DNA of 32,340 nucleotides from an uncultured Prevotella sp. (GCA_905233985.1 CAJOFA010000028.1:1-32340); one strand, 5' to 3'; positions 7,346 through 14,714 are shown, counted from the stretch's first letter. The notes: a model not told the origin generated them from the sequence alone. A program made the numbers and translations.

Positions 7346-7590
7346 CCTTTCCCGCAATACGTGTTTCTCCACATTATTATCTCTTACAGCCCCTCCGCTC
7401 GGCGTGAACTATCTTCTTCAGTTCTTCCCTTCGGTCAGACGCAGGCGGAATTTGGCATTTTCATTTAATTTATTAGCTTTCGGAGGGAAAAGTGATGAAA
7501 TGCGGGCAGATGGGCGTCGTTTCTTACCTTCAGGATGATGAAAGTTCACATTAATATTTGATCGCGCGATGAGCAAGTATCGGTCGCGGT

Positions 7591-8364
7591 TCAACTTCTC
7601 ACATCAACCTTCATCCATTCTTGCCGCTCCCGTTCCGGCATCTTTTCGATGGCATAGCGCAACATGGTGCGAGGCATCTCATGGACATGTTGGCTTAGGA
7701 AGTCGCGAAGCAGATTCATCGACACCCGCTTGCCCATCTCGCGAAGCATCCACCCCACGGCCTTGTGCATCAAGTCGTGAGGATGATGCAAATGGATTTC
7801 GGCATAGCGCAGACACCATGACGGGTCACCCTGTTGCGAGGTCTTCCATGAACAGACGATGCTCATGCGCTGTTTCCAGAGACATGGACTGGCGGCAAGC
7901 TCATCAAGCACCTTGATTTTATAGTCCCTGTCTCCAAGACACGATGGAAGGAGCAACCAATGACCAAGAATCTTATGTACGGAGAGGTCTACCAAGTCCC
8001 AGTTGTTGGCCTGCTCAGCATATTGCAGATACATCGTGACTATCTTGTCACGCTTCTTGATGGCCTCAGCATCATTCTCCAACCGTTTAGTCGCCAGTTT
8101 CTCAAACTTTTCCACAAGAATCAGAAAGCCACAGAGTCTCACCTCGTGCCAACGGTTCATCAGCAGCACAGGCACCTCCTCTAATGGAAAGTCCAGCCCC
8201 GCAGCCTTGACCACCTCACGAGTCTGTGGTACTTTCAATCCCAGGAACTCGTCACCATAGCCATACTCGCCCGGCGCTGTCTTGAAAAACCCCATGAGTA
8301 TGTTGCGCTGCACATCATTGCGCAGCGATTCCATGTGTTCAATAATCTCTTTGGCTGTGACCAT
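7591..8364 (-). CDS. DNA alkylation repair protein, AlkD family
   Basis: A 257-residue all-helical HEAT-repeat protein of the AlkD glycosylase family, which removes positively charged N3- and N7-alkylpurines. Recognisable segments are GDEFLGLKVPQTREVVK near the N-terminus, VPVLLMNRWHEVRLCGFLIL, NNWDLVDLSVHKILGHWLL, WKQRMSIVCSW and HDLMHKAVGWMLREMGKR. The conserved NNWDLVD Trp-Asp pair matches the catalytic/DNA-contact helix of the family. I chose the ATG at 8364 (MVTAKEIIEHM) because it overlaps the stop of the peroxiredoxin gene (TAATG, one base shared), a typical translational coupling. The longer upstream frame is a shadow of that gene. It is last in a minus-strand repair cluster. Confidence 0.9.
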   Translation of the reverse strand: MVTAKEIIEHMESLRNDVQRNILMGFFKTAPGEYGYGDEFLGLKVPQTREVVKAAGLDFPLEEVPVLLMNRWHEVRLCGFLILVEKFEKLATKRLENDAEAIKKRDKIVTMYLQYAEQANNWDLVDLSVHKILGHWLLLPSCLGDRDYKIKVLDELAASPCLWKQRMSIVCSWKTSQQGDPSWCLRYAEIHLHHPHDLMHKAVGWMLREMGKRVSMNLLRDFLSQHVHEMPRTMLRYAIEKMPERERQEWMKVDVRS

Positions 8365-8816
8365 TATAGTGCCAGAATCTGTTCGGCATGCTCCTTGGTC
8401 TTCACCTGCTTGCTGGCGAAGATATGCTCGATGATGCCCTCTTCGTTGATAATGAAGGTGGTACGGATAGTGCCCATGGTCTTCTTGCCGTACATGGACT
8501 TCTCGCCCCAAGCCCCCATCGTCTCTAAGAGTTCGTGATTGATATCAGCAATCAGGGGGAACGGCAGTTCATACTTCTCCTTGAACTTCACGTGCGAAGC
8601 GGTAGCGTCTTTGCTCACACCAACCACCTCGTACCCCTTACCCTGCAGTTCGCCATAGTGGTCACGCAGACTGCAAGCCTCAGCAGTACAGCCACTTGTG
8701 TTGTCTTTCGGATAGAAGTATAACACCAGCTTCCTGCCCTTGTAATCACTCAGACGGATGTCCCGTCCCTGCTCGTCCTTGCCCAGAATCTCGGGCGCTT
8801 TATCTCCAATATTCAT
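8364..8816 (-). CDS. bcp: Thioredoxin-dependent thiol peroxidase (Bcp/PrxQ-type peroxiredoxin)
   Basis: A 150-residue cytoplasmic peroxiredoxin that reduces H2O2 and organic hydroperoxides. The thioredoxin-fold core has YFYPKDNTSGCTAEACSLRD with the peroxidatic Cys43 (P-K-D-N-T-S-G-C) and Cys48 five residues later, as in Bcp/PrxQ enzymes. The C-terminal GTIRTTFIINEEGIIEHIF strand is also typical. The length is normal. It shares one base with the AlkD-family gene downstream (TAATG) and lies 78 bp after the AlkZ-related gene. The coupling to alkylation repair genes suggests a general damage response. Confidence 0.95.
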   Translation of the reverse strand: MNIGDKAPEILGKDEQGRDIRLSDYKGRKLVLYFYPKDNTSGCTAEACSLRDHYGELQGKGYEVVGVSKDATASHVKFKEKYELPFPLIADINHELLETMGAWGEKSMYGKKTMGTIRTTFIINEEGIIEHIFASKQVKTKEHAEQILAL

Positions 8817-8894
8817 TTCGATATGTTTTTAGGTTATTTATAAATTTACCAGATTGTTACGAAAGAAGGGTAAAAAGAAATAGTTAGATCTGTT

Positions 8895-9563
8895 TTATCC
8901 TATCAATCGTTGGAGTTGCCTGTCAGAAGCATCAGGCAAGATGGCTCGGAAGTGGGCGAGGAGTCGTTGGTAAGACTCTTGTGGAGTACGTGAACAACAA
9001 AAGTCTTCATGCTCCAAGAGTGTCTCGGGAGTAGTGAGTAGCGACCATCCCCAGCCGTATTCACGTCCGTGCTTGTCTGTAGGATAGACGAAATCCTCAG
9101 TAACAATCAGACACGCCATCTGCAGACGAGTAACATAGCCATCGAACTTGCTGCGCATCCGTGGCCCGTCGAAGCCACAGACAGCACGGAGTTCGCGGGT
9201 AATGAGGCTGCCGTGTTCACGAAGCGTCATCAGAATGACATCATCGATAGTTCCCTCTGCAGGCACTGGATATTTGCTACGACGGTAGTTGCAGAAGTCG
9301 GGCCACCATTCACGACTGATGAAGCCAGCCTTCTTATTGAAGAACTTGCCATAGACGCAACCGCCATCCGACACAATGGGACCCTTCCATTTCCACAATG
9401 GCCAGTCCCAACCACCATCGTCGAACACCACATAACGGCAGTCATCAGCCACTACTTCCTCAGCAGAAAAGCCGCGGATGCCACTATCCAGCAAAGGCAG
9501 GAACCCTACCTCATGAATGAATGCCGTCAGTTGGGCAGCTGAATATATCTCGCCGTGCTTCAT
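8895..9563 (-). CDS. AlkZ-related winged-helix protein
   Basis: A 222-residue protein. Segments such as VGFLPLLDSGIRGFSAEE, WKGPIVSDGGCVYGKFFNKK, AGFISREWWPDFCNYRRSKY and LITRELRAVCGFDGPRMRSK resemble proteins annotated as AlkZ-related, distant relatives of the AlkZ/YcaQ interstrand-crosslink DNA glycosylases with a winged-helix fold. I do not see the full QxQ/D catalytic signature of true AlkZ, so the activity is uncertain. It starts 9 nt after the MGMT-family gene stop and is followed by bcp and the AlkD gene on the same strand, which supports a DNA-repair role by context. Confidence 0.7.
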   Translation of the reverse strand: MKHGEIYSAAQLTAFIHEVGFLPLLDSGIRGFSAEEVVADDCRYVVFDDGGWDWPLWKWKGPIVSDGGCVYGKFFNKKAGFISREWWPDFCNYRRSKYPVPAEGTIDDVILMTLREHGSLITRELRAVCGFDGPRMRSKFDGYVTRLQMACLIVTEDFVYPTDKHGREYGWGWSLLTTPETLLEHEDFCCSRTPQESYQRLLAHFRAILPDASDRQLQRLIG

Positions 9564-9572
9564 TTTTTCTCT

Positions 9573-9920
9573 TCACTTTTCACTTACCTCCGGTTCCCAT
9601 AAGTGTCGTTGCATATCCACATGCCCGTTGGCCTTAAAACCGACACCTTCTTTCTCCAACAGGGTGCGATGCTGACTCCACCCCGGAGCCGTACGCCCTT
9701 CTTTGTTCACAACCCGATGACAAGGTAATTCCTCTGCACCAGGCGTATATCTTAGTGTCCTCCCCACCATCCTTGAACGGCTGGGCCATCCTGCCAAGGC
9801 GGCGATATGCCCGTAAGTCGTTACCTTCCCACGAGGTATCTGACTGACGATGTTCAGTACATCCTCGCCAAACACCCTCGCCTCTTCCGCAGTCATTCTG
9901 TCTGGATAGTCCTTCATCAA
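9573..9920 (-). CDS. MGMT-family DNA alkyltransferase domain protein
   Basis: A 115-residue protein containing only the DNA-binding/catalytic domain of O6-alkylguanine-DNA alkyltransferase. It shows IPRGKVTTYGHIAALAGWPS, RMVGRTLRYTP and the active-site motif PCHRVVN with Cys67. It lacks the N-terminal ribonuclease-like domain of Ada-C/Ogt. Alkyltransferase-like (ATL) proteins replace this Cys with Trp or Ala, but here Cys is kept, so it may be a true single-domain methyltransferase. It is the first gene of the minus-strand repair cluster, with only 9 nt to the next gene. A weak promoter-like box lies at 9985-9992. Confidence 0.88.
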   Translation of the reverse strand: MMKDYPDRMTAEEARVFGEDVLNIVSQIPRGKVTTYGHIAALAGWPSRSRMVGRTLRYTPGAEELPCHRVVNKEGRTAPGWSQHRTLLEKEGVGFKANGHVDMQRHLWEPEVSEK

Positions 9921-9984
9921 ACAATTCTCCTTTTTTCAATTTAGCAATTACTTCAGATCTTCTTAGGTTTTAGATATTCCGCGG

Positions 9985-9992
9985 TAAAGATA
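9985..9992 (-). promoter_or_regulatory. Possible promoter -7 box for the repair cluster
   Basis: The minus strand reads TATCTTTA, one base off TAnnTTTG, 64 nt upstream of the MGMT-family start. The 9921-10155 stretch shows no gene. Confidence 0.3.
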
Positions 9993-10155
9993 GTCATTTT
10001 CCTGCGAAAAACTTCCAAAAAAGAAGGAAATTTTCATTCTCCATGCCAAATTTATGAAATACTGCCACGAACAAGCTCCAGAGGAACGCTTTAGCTTCCC
10101 GCCCTTTGGTTCCTATATTTTTTCTTTTTTCCTTGTGAGTTTAGGAATAAAGTCG

Positions 10156-10163
10156 TAAATTTG
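10156..10163 (+). promoter_or_regulatory. Promoter -7 box for the small peptide gene
   Basis: TAAATTTG matches TAnnTTTG, 31 nt before the ATG at 10195. Confidence 0.55.
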
Positions 10164-10194
10164 CAGCCGAATTGGTGTGTCAAAATAAAGCAAA

Positions 10195-10356
10195 ATGAAA
10201 AAAACATATCAGGCTCCTGTTATGGAGACAGTGAGCATCATGTGTGAATACCTGTTTCAGCAGGGATCGCCACAAGGATCGATTAACCGTAATGCAGAAA
10301 TGAACGATAACGACTTCGCCTCCCGTCGCGGCTCTATCGAGGACGACGGGGAGTGA
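10195..10356 (+). CDS. Small Bacteroidales-type hypothetical peptide (53 aa)
   Basis: A 53-residue frame starts at an ATG with a promoter box at a normal distance: MKKTYQAPVMETVSIMCEYL, then FQQGSPQGSINRNAEMNDND and FASRRGSIEDDGE. The pattern MKKxYxxP...E, then a short hydrophobic segment, then a polar tail with SRRGsI plus acidic end is one I have seen in small orphan peptides of Prevotella and Bacteroides; no function is known to me. It has no transmembrane helix or clear signal peptide. A precursor-peptide role is possible, but no modifying enzyme is adjacent. Confidence 0.65.
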   Translation: MKKTYQAPVMETVSIMCEYLFQQGSPQGSINRNAEMNDNDFASRRGSIEDDGE

Positions 10357-10376
10357 GGAGCCATCATATTATGACG

Positions 10377-10401
10377 CAGATTACCCTTTTTGTGTAATCT
10401 G
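10377..10401. terminator. Hairpin between converging peptide and ribE genes, possible terminator
   Basis: CAGATTAC (10377-10384) pairs with GTAATCTG (10394-10401) across a T-rich 9-nt loop. It lies between the convergent ends at 10356 and 10417. No clear T-run follows on either strand, so terminator function is uncertain. Confidence 0.4.
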
Positions 10402-10416
10402 TGTGAGTGCCAGATT

Positions 10417-11016
10417 TTATAACTGTTGGAGACGGGCGATGTATTTGCCAAGGATGTCGAACTCGAGGTTGACAACCGTTCCTACGCGGATGTCCTGGAA
10501 GTTGGTGTGTTCCATCGTGTAGGGGATGATGGCAACCTGGAAGGAGTTGCTGGTGGGATTGCAGACGGTGAGCGAGACACCGTTGACGGTGACCGATCCC
10601 TTGTCAACTGTGAAGTAGCCCCTAAGTGCCATATCACGGTTCTCCGGATATTCGAAGGTGAAGTAAGTGGAGCCGTTGGCATCTTCCATCCGGGTGCAGG
10701 TGGCTGTCTGGTCAACATGGCCTTGCACGATGTGGCCGTCAAGGCGTCCGTTCATCAGCATTGACCGCTCTACATTGACCTTGTCGCCCACTTTGAGCAG
10801 CCCGAGGTTGGTACGGTCGAGCGTTTCCTTCATAGCCGTTACTACATAGCGGTCGCCTTCAATGCTCACTACCGTGAGGCACACGCCGTTGTGGGCTACA
10901 CTCTGGTCGATACTCAACTCGCCCGCAAAAGAGCAGGTGAGGGTAAAGTCGATGTTGTCCCTGTCCTTGCGGATGGCTGCCACAGTGGCAAATTCTTCGA
11001 TGATTCCGGAAAACAT
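10417..11016 (-). CDS. ribE: Riboflavin synthase, alpha subunit
   Basis: A 199-residue enzyme that dismutates two 6,7-dimethyl-8-ribityllumazine molecules to riboflavin plus the pyrimidinedione. It has the usual N-terminus MFSGIIEEFATV and two lumazine-binding barrels: the first with NGVCLTVVS near residue 45, the second with the matching VNGVSLTVCNP near residue 145. The GHIVQGHVDQTATC segment is the conserved substrate-binding region. Length and internal duplication are typical. A heptamer tandem array (11027-11104) directly precedes the gene, leaving no obvious promoter box close to its start. Confidence 0.96.
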   Translation of the reverse strand: MFSGIIEEFATVAAIRKDRDNIDFTLTCSFAGELSIDQSVAHNGVCLTVVSIEGDRYVVTAMKETLDRTNLGLLKVGDKVNVERSMLMNGRLDGHIVQGHVDQTATCTRMEDANGSTYFTFEYPENRDMALRGYFTVDKGSVTVNGVSLTVCNPTSNSFQVAIIPYTMEHTNFQDIRVGTVVNLEFDILGKYIARLQQL

Positions 11017-11026
11017 AGTGATGGTA

Positions 11027-11104
11027 GTTATGAGTTATGAGTTATGAGTTATGAATTATGAGTTATGAGTTGTCAATTCTCAATTCTCAATTCTCAATTT
11101 TCAA
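11027..11104. repeat. Heptamer tandem array in two blocks
   Basis: From 11027 there are six 7-bp units GTTATGA (one reads ATTATGA), then GTTGTCA, then three TTCTCAA units and one TTTTCAA. The phase is exact within each block. It lies immediately upstream of ribE (minus strand) and downstream of the ncRNA end. Confidence 0.85.
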
Positions 11105-11106
11105 TT

Positions 11107-11309
11107 AAAAAAAGTGGGGCCGTAAGGGTGATGTGATGAAAACTCCTTTATCACAGGTTGTGGGAACTCGCCGTCTTTGTAATCCGCCGGCAACTGAATG
11201 CTTGGTTAGCGGCCCGCCATTGACAAGCGAAGATGTCCCGGTTTTCATGAGTTATTTGATGAGTATCCCAATCTAACCTATACGGCCCCGTGGGTCTTCT
11301 ACTGTTATT
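11107..11309 (-). ncRNA. Structured small RNA of about 200 nt, possibly 6S RNA
   Basis: On the minus strand a promoter box (TAACTTTG, 11316-11323) predicts a start near 11309. The RNA is closed by GGGGCCGTA (complement of 11281-11289) pairing with TACGGCCCC (complement of 11116-11124), immediately followed by AC and seven Ts (11107-11113), an intrinsic terminator arrangement. Inside, ATGAAAAC can pair with GTTTTCAT, and further in CCGC with GCGG, giving a long rod with internal loops. No open frame of note is present. A free-standing rod-shaped RNA of about 200 nt fits 6S RNA (Bacteroidales-type), but I identify it by architecture only. Confidence 0.6.
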
Positions 11310-11315
11310 TGTGGG

Positions 11316-11323
11316 CAAAGTTA
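11316..11323 (-). promoter_or_regulatory. Promoter -7 box for the small RNA
   Basis: The minus strand reads TAACTTTG, a perfect TAnnTTTG match, about 27 nt before the closing helix of the RNA. Confidence 0.6.
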
Positions 11324-11398
11324 CGAAAAAAAAGTGAAAAGTGAAAGTGAATAGTGAAAAATTTGCTACCGCAGCAGCATTTTCTCGCTATTTCTCCG

Positions 11399-11406
11399 TA
11401 CATTTG
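11399..11406 (+). promoter_or_regulatory. Promoter -7 box directly before nth
   Basis: TACATTTG matches TAnnTTTG and ends 7 nt before the ATG at 11414, so the transcript start would nearly coincide with the start codon. Confidence 0.5.
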
Positions 11407-11413
11407 CAGGGCG

Positions 11414-12049
11414 ATGAAAAGAAAAGAAAGATATGAGGCAGTGCTTGCGCGTTTTCGTGAGCAGATGCCTGAGGTGAATACAGAACTGGAGTTCGGCAGT
11501 GTGTTCCAGCTGTTGGTTGCCGTCATCCTGAGTGCCCAGTGTACTGACAAGCGCGTGAATCAGGTGACGCCCGACTTGTTTGCCCGCTATCCTGATGCGC
11601 AGTCGATGGCACAGGCCGAGGCCGACGAAGTGCTGGAGTATATCAGCAGCGTGAGCTATCCCAATGCCAAGGCTCGCCATCTGGTCGAGACCGCCCGTCT
11701 GCTTATGACGGACTATGGCGGCGAGGTACCCTCTGACATGGACCAGTTGCTGCGGTTGCCTGGCGTTGGGCGCAAGACGGCCAACGTCATTCAGGCTGTA
11801 GCTTTCGGTCAGGCCACCATGGCAGTCGACACCCATGTCTTTCGCGTGTCACATCGGCTGGGGCTCGTAAATAAAACTGACACCACTCCGCTCAAGGTAG
11901 AACGCCAGTTAGTGAAGTATATTCCCGAAGCCGATATCCCCCGTGCCCATCACTGGCTGTTGCTTCATGGTCGCTATGTCTGTACGTCGCGCCGTCCTCA
12001 CTGCGAGAAATGTATGCTGGCCGACCTTTGTCCGAATACGATGGCTTGA
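11414..12049 (+). CDS. nth: Endonuclease III (DNA glycosylase/AP lyase)
   Basis: A 211-residue bifunctional base-excision repair enzyme that removes oxidised pyrimidines. It shows the helix-hairpin-helix LPGVGRKTANVIQ with catalytic Lys121, and VDTHVFRVSHRLGL with Asp139, matching Lys120/Asp138 of E. coli Nth. The C-terminal iron-sulfur loop is C-x6-C-x2-C-x5-C (Cys190, 197, 200, 206). I chose the ATG at 11414 (MKRKERYEAVL) because the family starts there and the upstream in-frame ATG at 11354 lies before the promoter box. The short distance to the box suggests a leaderless or near-leaderless mRNA. A 22-bp tandem array begins 4 nt after the stop. Confidence 0.96.
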   Translation: MKRKERYEAVLARFREQMPEVNTELEFGSVFQLLVAVILSAQCTDKRVNQVTPDLFARYPDAQSMAQAEADEVLEYISSVSYPNAKARHLVETARLLMTDYGGEVPSDMDQLLRLPGVGRKTANVIQAVAFGQATMAVDTHVFRVSHRLGLVNKTDTTPLKVERQLVKYIPEADIPRAHHWLLLHGRYVCTSRRPHCEKCMLADLCPNTMA

Positions 12050-12052
12050 AGA

Positions 12053-12162
12053 ATTACCCCCTGTCCGGTCTGCAAACAGCCCCTGTCTGGCTTTCAAACA
12101 GCCCCTGTTTCACGCCCTAACAGCCCCTGTCTGACCTTCAAACAGCCCCTGTTAGCACCCCC
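12053..12162. repeat. Tandem array, five units of exactly 22 bp
   Basis: Units start at 12053, 12075, 12097, 12119 and 12141. Four share AACAGCCCCTGT, whose core ACAG-CCC-CTGT is palindromic. The first unit is degenerate (CCCCCTGT kept). The second halves alternate between related versions (CTGGCTTTCA, CTGACCTTCA) and a different one. The array lies between nth and the bidirectional terminator; 12163-12251 shows no gene. Confidence 0.85.
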
Positions 12163-12251
12163 ATGAGGTATAGGTTGCGTCATGTAGGGAAGTGCACGGA
12201 CAGGACAGGAAGCCTGTATGATGTGAAAAGCAGGTATAGATAATCGGATAA

Positions 12252-12292
12252 AACAACGCTACCGTCTCTCCAAGAGAAACGGTAGCGTTGTT
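12252..12292 (-). terminator. Intrinsic terminator of the PpiD-like gene
   Basis: AACAACGCTACCGT (12252-12265) pairs perfectly with 12279-12292 around a 13-nt loop. On the minus strand the stem is followed by TTTT. It lies 43 nt after the stop of the foldase gene and may also stop nth transcription. Confidence 0.8.
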
Positions 12293-12335
12293 ATATTTGT
12301 CAGACTTTCATGTTTTGAAGTCTGCGGTTGTCTGT

Positions 12336-14471
12336 TTAGAAGAACAGATAGCGATTGTCCTTTACGTTAGCCTTTTGATAGAGTTCCTGCATGAAGCGGC
12401 CTGCAGCCTGCATGGCCTGCTGGCGCAGCATGCCCTCCTGGGTCTTGGCGTCGAACTTGGCACCTTCGCGCTCCTGACGGTTGATGACCTGGAACATGTA
12501 GGCACCGGCGTTACCCTTCACGGGAGCAGCACTCATCTTGCCTGCCTCGGTGATAGCCACAGCACCGCTCAGAGCGGGCTCGCTGGCACCGGTAGCCTGT
12601 ACAAAGACGGGAGCCGAGAAGGTGATCTGAGGAACGGTGTCGAGCTTGGCACCCTGCTTTTCAGCATCGGCAAGTGTCTTGATGCCTTCCAGCTTCTTAG
12701 ATAGCAGCTCGAACTTCTTGTCGCGCATCACGTCCTGAGTGAGGGCATCCTTTACGCTCTCCCAGTCGCGATAGCCTGCGGGATGAACCTTGGTGAGGGC
12801 CACAACCAGCAGGTGGTCGTTATTGCCGCACTCGTAGAGGGGCGACACTTCGCCTGCCTTGGCATCGAAGATCCACTTCATAGCCTCGCGGGTGGCGCGC
12901 AGGCCAGCCACGTTGTGCTCATAGTTGGCCATATCGTTGCGCTCCTGAATCGTGAAGCCGAACTTTGCGGCGTTCTGTTCGAGCGACTCGAGGGTCTTGT
13001 TCTCGCTGACATACTGGCTGAACTTGTTGTAGGCATCGCTGTAGGTCTGCTTCGAGAAGTCGATGGTGTGCTTCACGATGGCTACGTCGTACTTGTCGAC
13101 CATGTGCTTACGGTCGGTCACCTGCAGAATGATGTTACCCTGCGTGAGCTCTACATTCTTCAGCTCGCCAGCAGCGGTGTTCAGAATAGCATTCAGGTAG
13201 TTTTTCGACTCAGCATCGATGACTGAAGAGTTCTGGTACTGTGCTGAGGTGAGCCACTGCTTCGTGCCTTCCTGGCCATATTTGGTTGCGATGGTGTCGA
13301 AGGGAGCACCAGCCTTGATAGCGGTGAAGATGCTGTCGGCAGTCTTGCGGGCTGCATCAACAGAAGCACCACCTACCTGGATAACACGGAACTCGATGGA
13401 GTCGGGCTGCTGGCTCTTGGCAATGAACTTCACAACGTTAAGGGTGTTGTCGCTCTTCGTCTCGAAGGGAGCCGAAGTCTCGCCAACGCTCATAGAGTCG
13501 ATGCGGGCTGCAATGTCAGAAGGCAGGGCAGCGCGTGTAACGGGCAGACCGAGGTAGGCTGCCTGCGACTGGTTCTTACGGACGACTTCAGCGGGAGCCA
13601 TGCCTTCCTGAAGCTGCTTCTGAGCTTCCTGCATGGTCTGCATCAGCTTGTTGCGGTCGTCGGCAGAAGGAACAACCTGATATGATACGTACTTGATGTC
13701 GCGAGTCTCAACGTACTGTTTGTACTGCTCCTTCTTCTCGTTGTACATAGCCTTCAGGTCGGCATCCTCGATCTTCACGTCGTTATCGTTGACGGTGGAG
13801 TAGGGGAGCGAAGCCAACAGGATGTTGCTTTCAGTGTTCTGGTCGGCGAAAGAAGCCTTGGCAGAGACAGGGTTGCTCAGGAGGCATCCGGCCAGCAGGG
13901 TCTGATACTTTTGGGCAAGCGTCTGTTGGCGCAGCTGTTTCTCGATGAACTTCCAGTATTTGTAGATACTCTGATACTGCTCGGCGAGCTGGGGGTCAGA
14001 TGTTTGTGCCTGCTTGTAGTCGTTGAGGAACTTGGTGAGAGCTGACACGTCGAAACGGCCGGTCTGCTGATTGACGAACGGAGTCTGAGTCAGCATGGGG
14101 TTCGTACCCTCACGCAGGATGTTCTGCATCTCCTCGTCGGTCACGGTGAGACCCAGCTTCTCGGCTTCCTTCTCGATAATCTTGCCGGAAACGAACTGAT
14201 TCCACACCTGATCTTTTACTTGGTTGAGTTCTTCCTCGCTCAAGTTCTCACGTCCCTGCATTTTCATCACTTCCTGATACTCGTCAACGAGTGCCTGGAA
14301 CTCCTGTACAGAGATTTTGTCACCTAACACTTGACCTACCTGCTGACGCTGTTCGTTCTGCGTGGCTTGGCACGAGCGGAACAGCTCCTCAGCAATGAAG
14401 GCGAACAGGGCCAGACCTATCACTGCTACCAGTGTGGGACCCCAGCTTCTGATTTTTCCAATTGCTGCCAT
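12336..14471 (-). CDS. PpiD/SurA-type periplasmic peptidyl-prolyl isomerase/chaperone
   Basis: A 711-residue membrane-anchored foldase. The N-terminus MAAIGKIRSWGPTLVAVIGL, then ALFAFIAEELF, is a single transmembrane anchor as in PpiD. Residues about 50-240 match the SurA_N-like chaperone region (GDKISVQEFQALVDEYQE, NQVKDQVWNQFVSGKIIEKE). A parvulin (PPIC-type) domain lies around residues 345-445 (EFRVIQVGG, AIKAGAPFDTIATKYGQ), and a second parvulin-like segment may follow near the C-terminus. It assists folding of exported and outer-membrane proteins. A -7 box lies at 14526-14533, giving a leader of about 50 nt. It is monocistronic with a strong terminator. Confidence 0.9.
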   Translation of the reverse strand: MAAIGKIRSWGPTLVAVIGLALFAFIAEELFRSCQATQNEQRQQVGQVLGDKISVQEFQALVDEYQEVMKMQGRENLSEEELNQVKDQVWNQFVSGKIIEKEAEKLGLTVTDEEMQNILREGTNPMLTQTPFVNQQTGRFDVSALTKFLNDYKQAQTSDPQLAEQYQSIYKYWKFIEKQLRQQTLAQKYQTLLAGCLLSNPVSAKASFADQNTESNILLASLPYSTVNDNDVKIEDADLKAMYNEKKEQYKQYVETRDIKYVSYQVVPSADDRNKLMQTMQEAQKQLQEGMAPAEVVRKNQSQAAYLGLPVTRAALPSDIAARIDSMSVGETSAPFETKSDNTLNVVKFIAKSQQPDSIEFRVIQVGGASVDAARKTADSIFTAIKAGAPFDTIATKYGQEGTKQWLTSAQYQNSSVIDAESKNYLNAILNTAAGELKNVELTQGNIILQVTDRKHMVDKYDVAIVKHTIDFSKQTYSDAYNKFSQYVSENKTLESLEQNAAKFGFTIQERNDMANYEHNVAGLRATREAMKWIFDAKAGEVSPLYECGNNDHLLVVALTKVHPAGYRDWESVKDALTQDVMRDKKFELLSKKLEGIKTLADAEKQGAKLDTVPQITFSAPVFVQATGASEPALSGAVAITEAGKMSAAPVKGNAGAYMFQVINRQEREGAKFDAKTQEGMLRQQAMQAAGRFMQELYQKANVKDNRYLFF

Positions 14472-14525
14472 TTAATTTTTTGACTTTTTAATTATTTAAT
14501 TCTTTAATTTTTCAAATTCAGCCGA

Positions 14526-14533
14526 CAAAATTA
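14526..14533 (-). promoter_or_regulatory. Promoter -7 box for the PpiD-like gene
   Basis: The minus strand reads TAATTTTG, 54 nt before the start at 14471. Confidence 0.55.
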
Positions 14534-14670
14534 CTAATTTTACGCGAAATAACTGCACGATTTTAAAAAAAAATAGCATTTCTCCCGTCTTTTGCACCTT
14601 CTTTCTCCTTTTTTCACACGTTTATGCCATCATAACTCGGTAAAAAGGCAGATTTTTTCCATTTTTTTTG

Positions 14671-14678
14671 TAACTTTG
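14671..14678 (+). promoter_or_regulatory. Promoter -7 box for the ABC exporter operon
   Basis: TAACTTTG matches TAnnTTTG, 36 nt before the ATG at 14715. Confidence 0.6.
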
Positions 14679-14714
14679 CAGCTGGAAGACATAAGATGAC
14701 TGAAGACCGACATT

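Noticed and set aside
7104..7372. Minus-strand frames over the endonuclease 3' end and hairpin string
   Set aside because: They lie antisense to the endonuclease and through the palindromes; no family features.
8365..8511. Upstream extension of the AlkD gene to 8511
   Set aside because: It would overlap bcp by about 150 bp in another frame and is rich in His and Arg, as a frame shadow would be.
10377..10401. Riboswitch upstream of ribE
   Set aside because: The hairpin lies at the 3' end of ribE, not the 5' end, and no FMN-type conserved blocks are seen at 11017-11105.
11354..11413. Earlier start for nth
   Set aside because: It precedes the promoter box, and the extension is not found in Nth proteins.
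12053..12162. CRISPR array
   Set aside because: The units abut with no unique spacers, the period is only 22 bp, and no cas gene is near. The same holds for 31333-31428.
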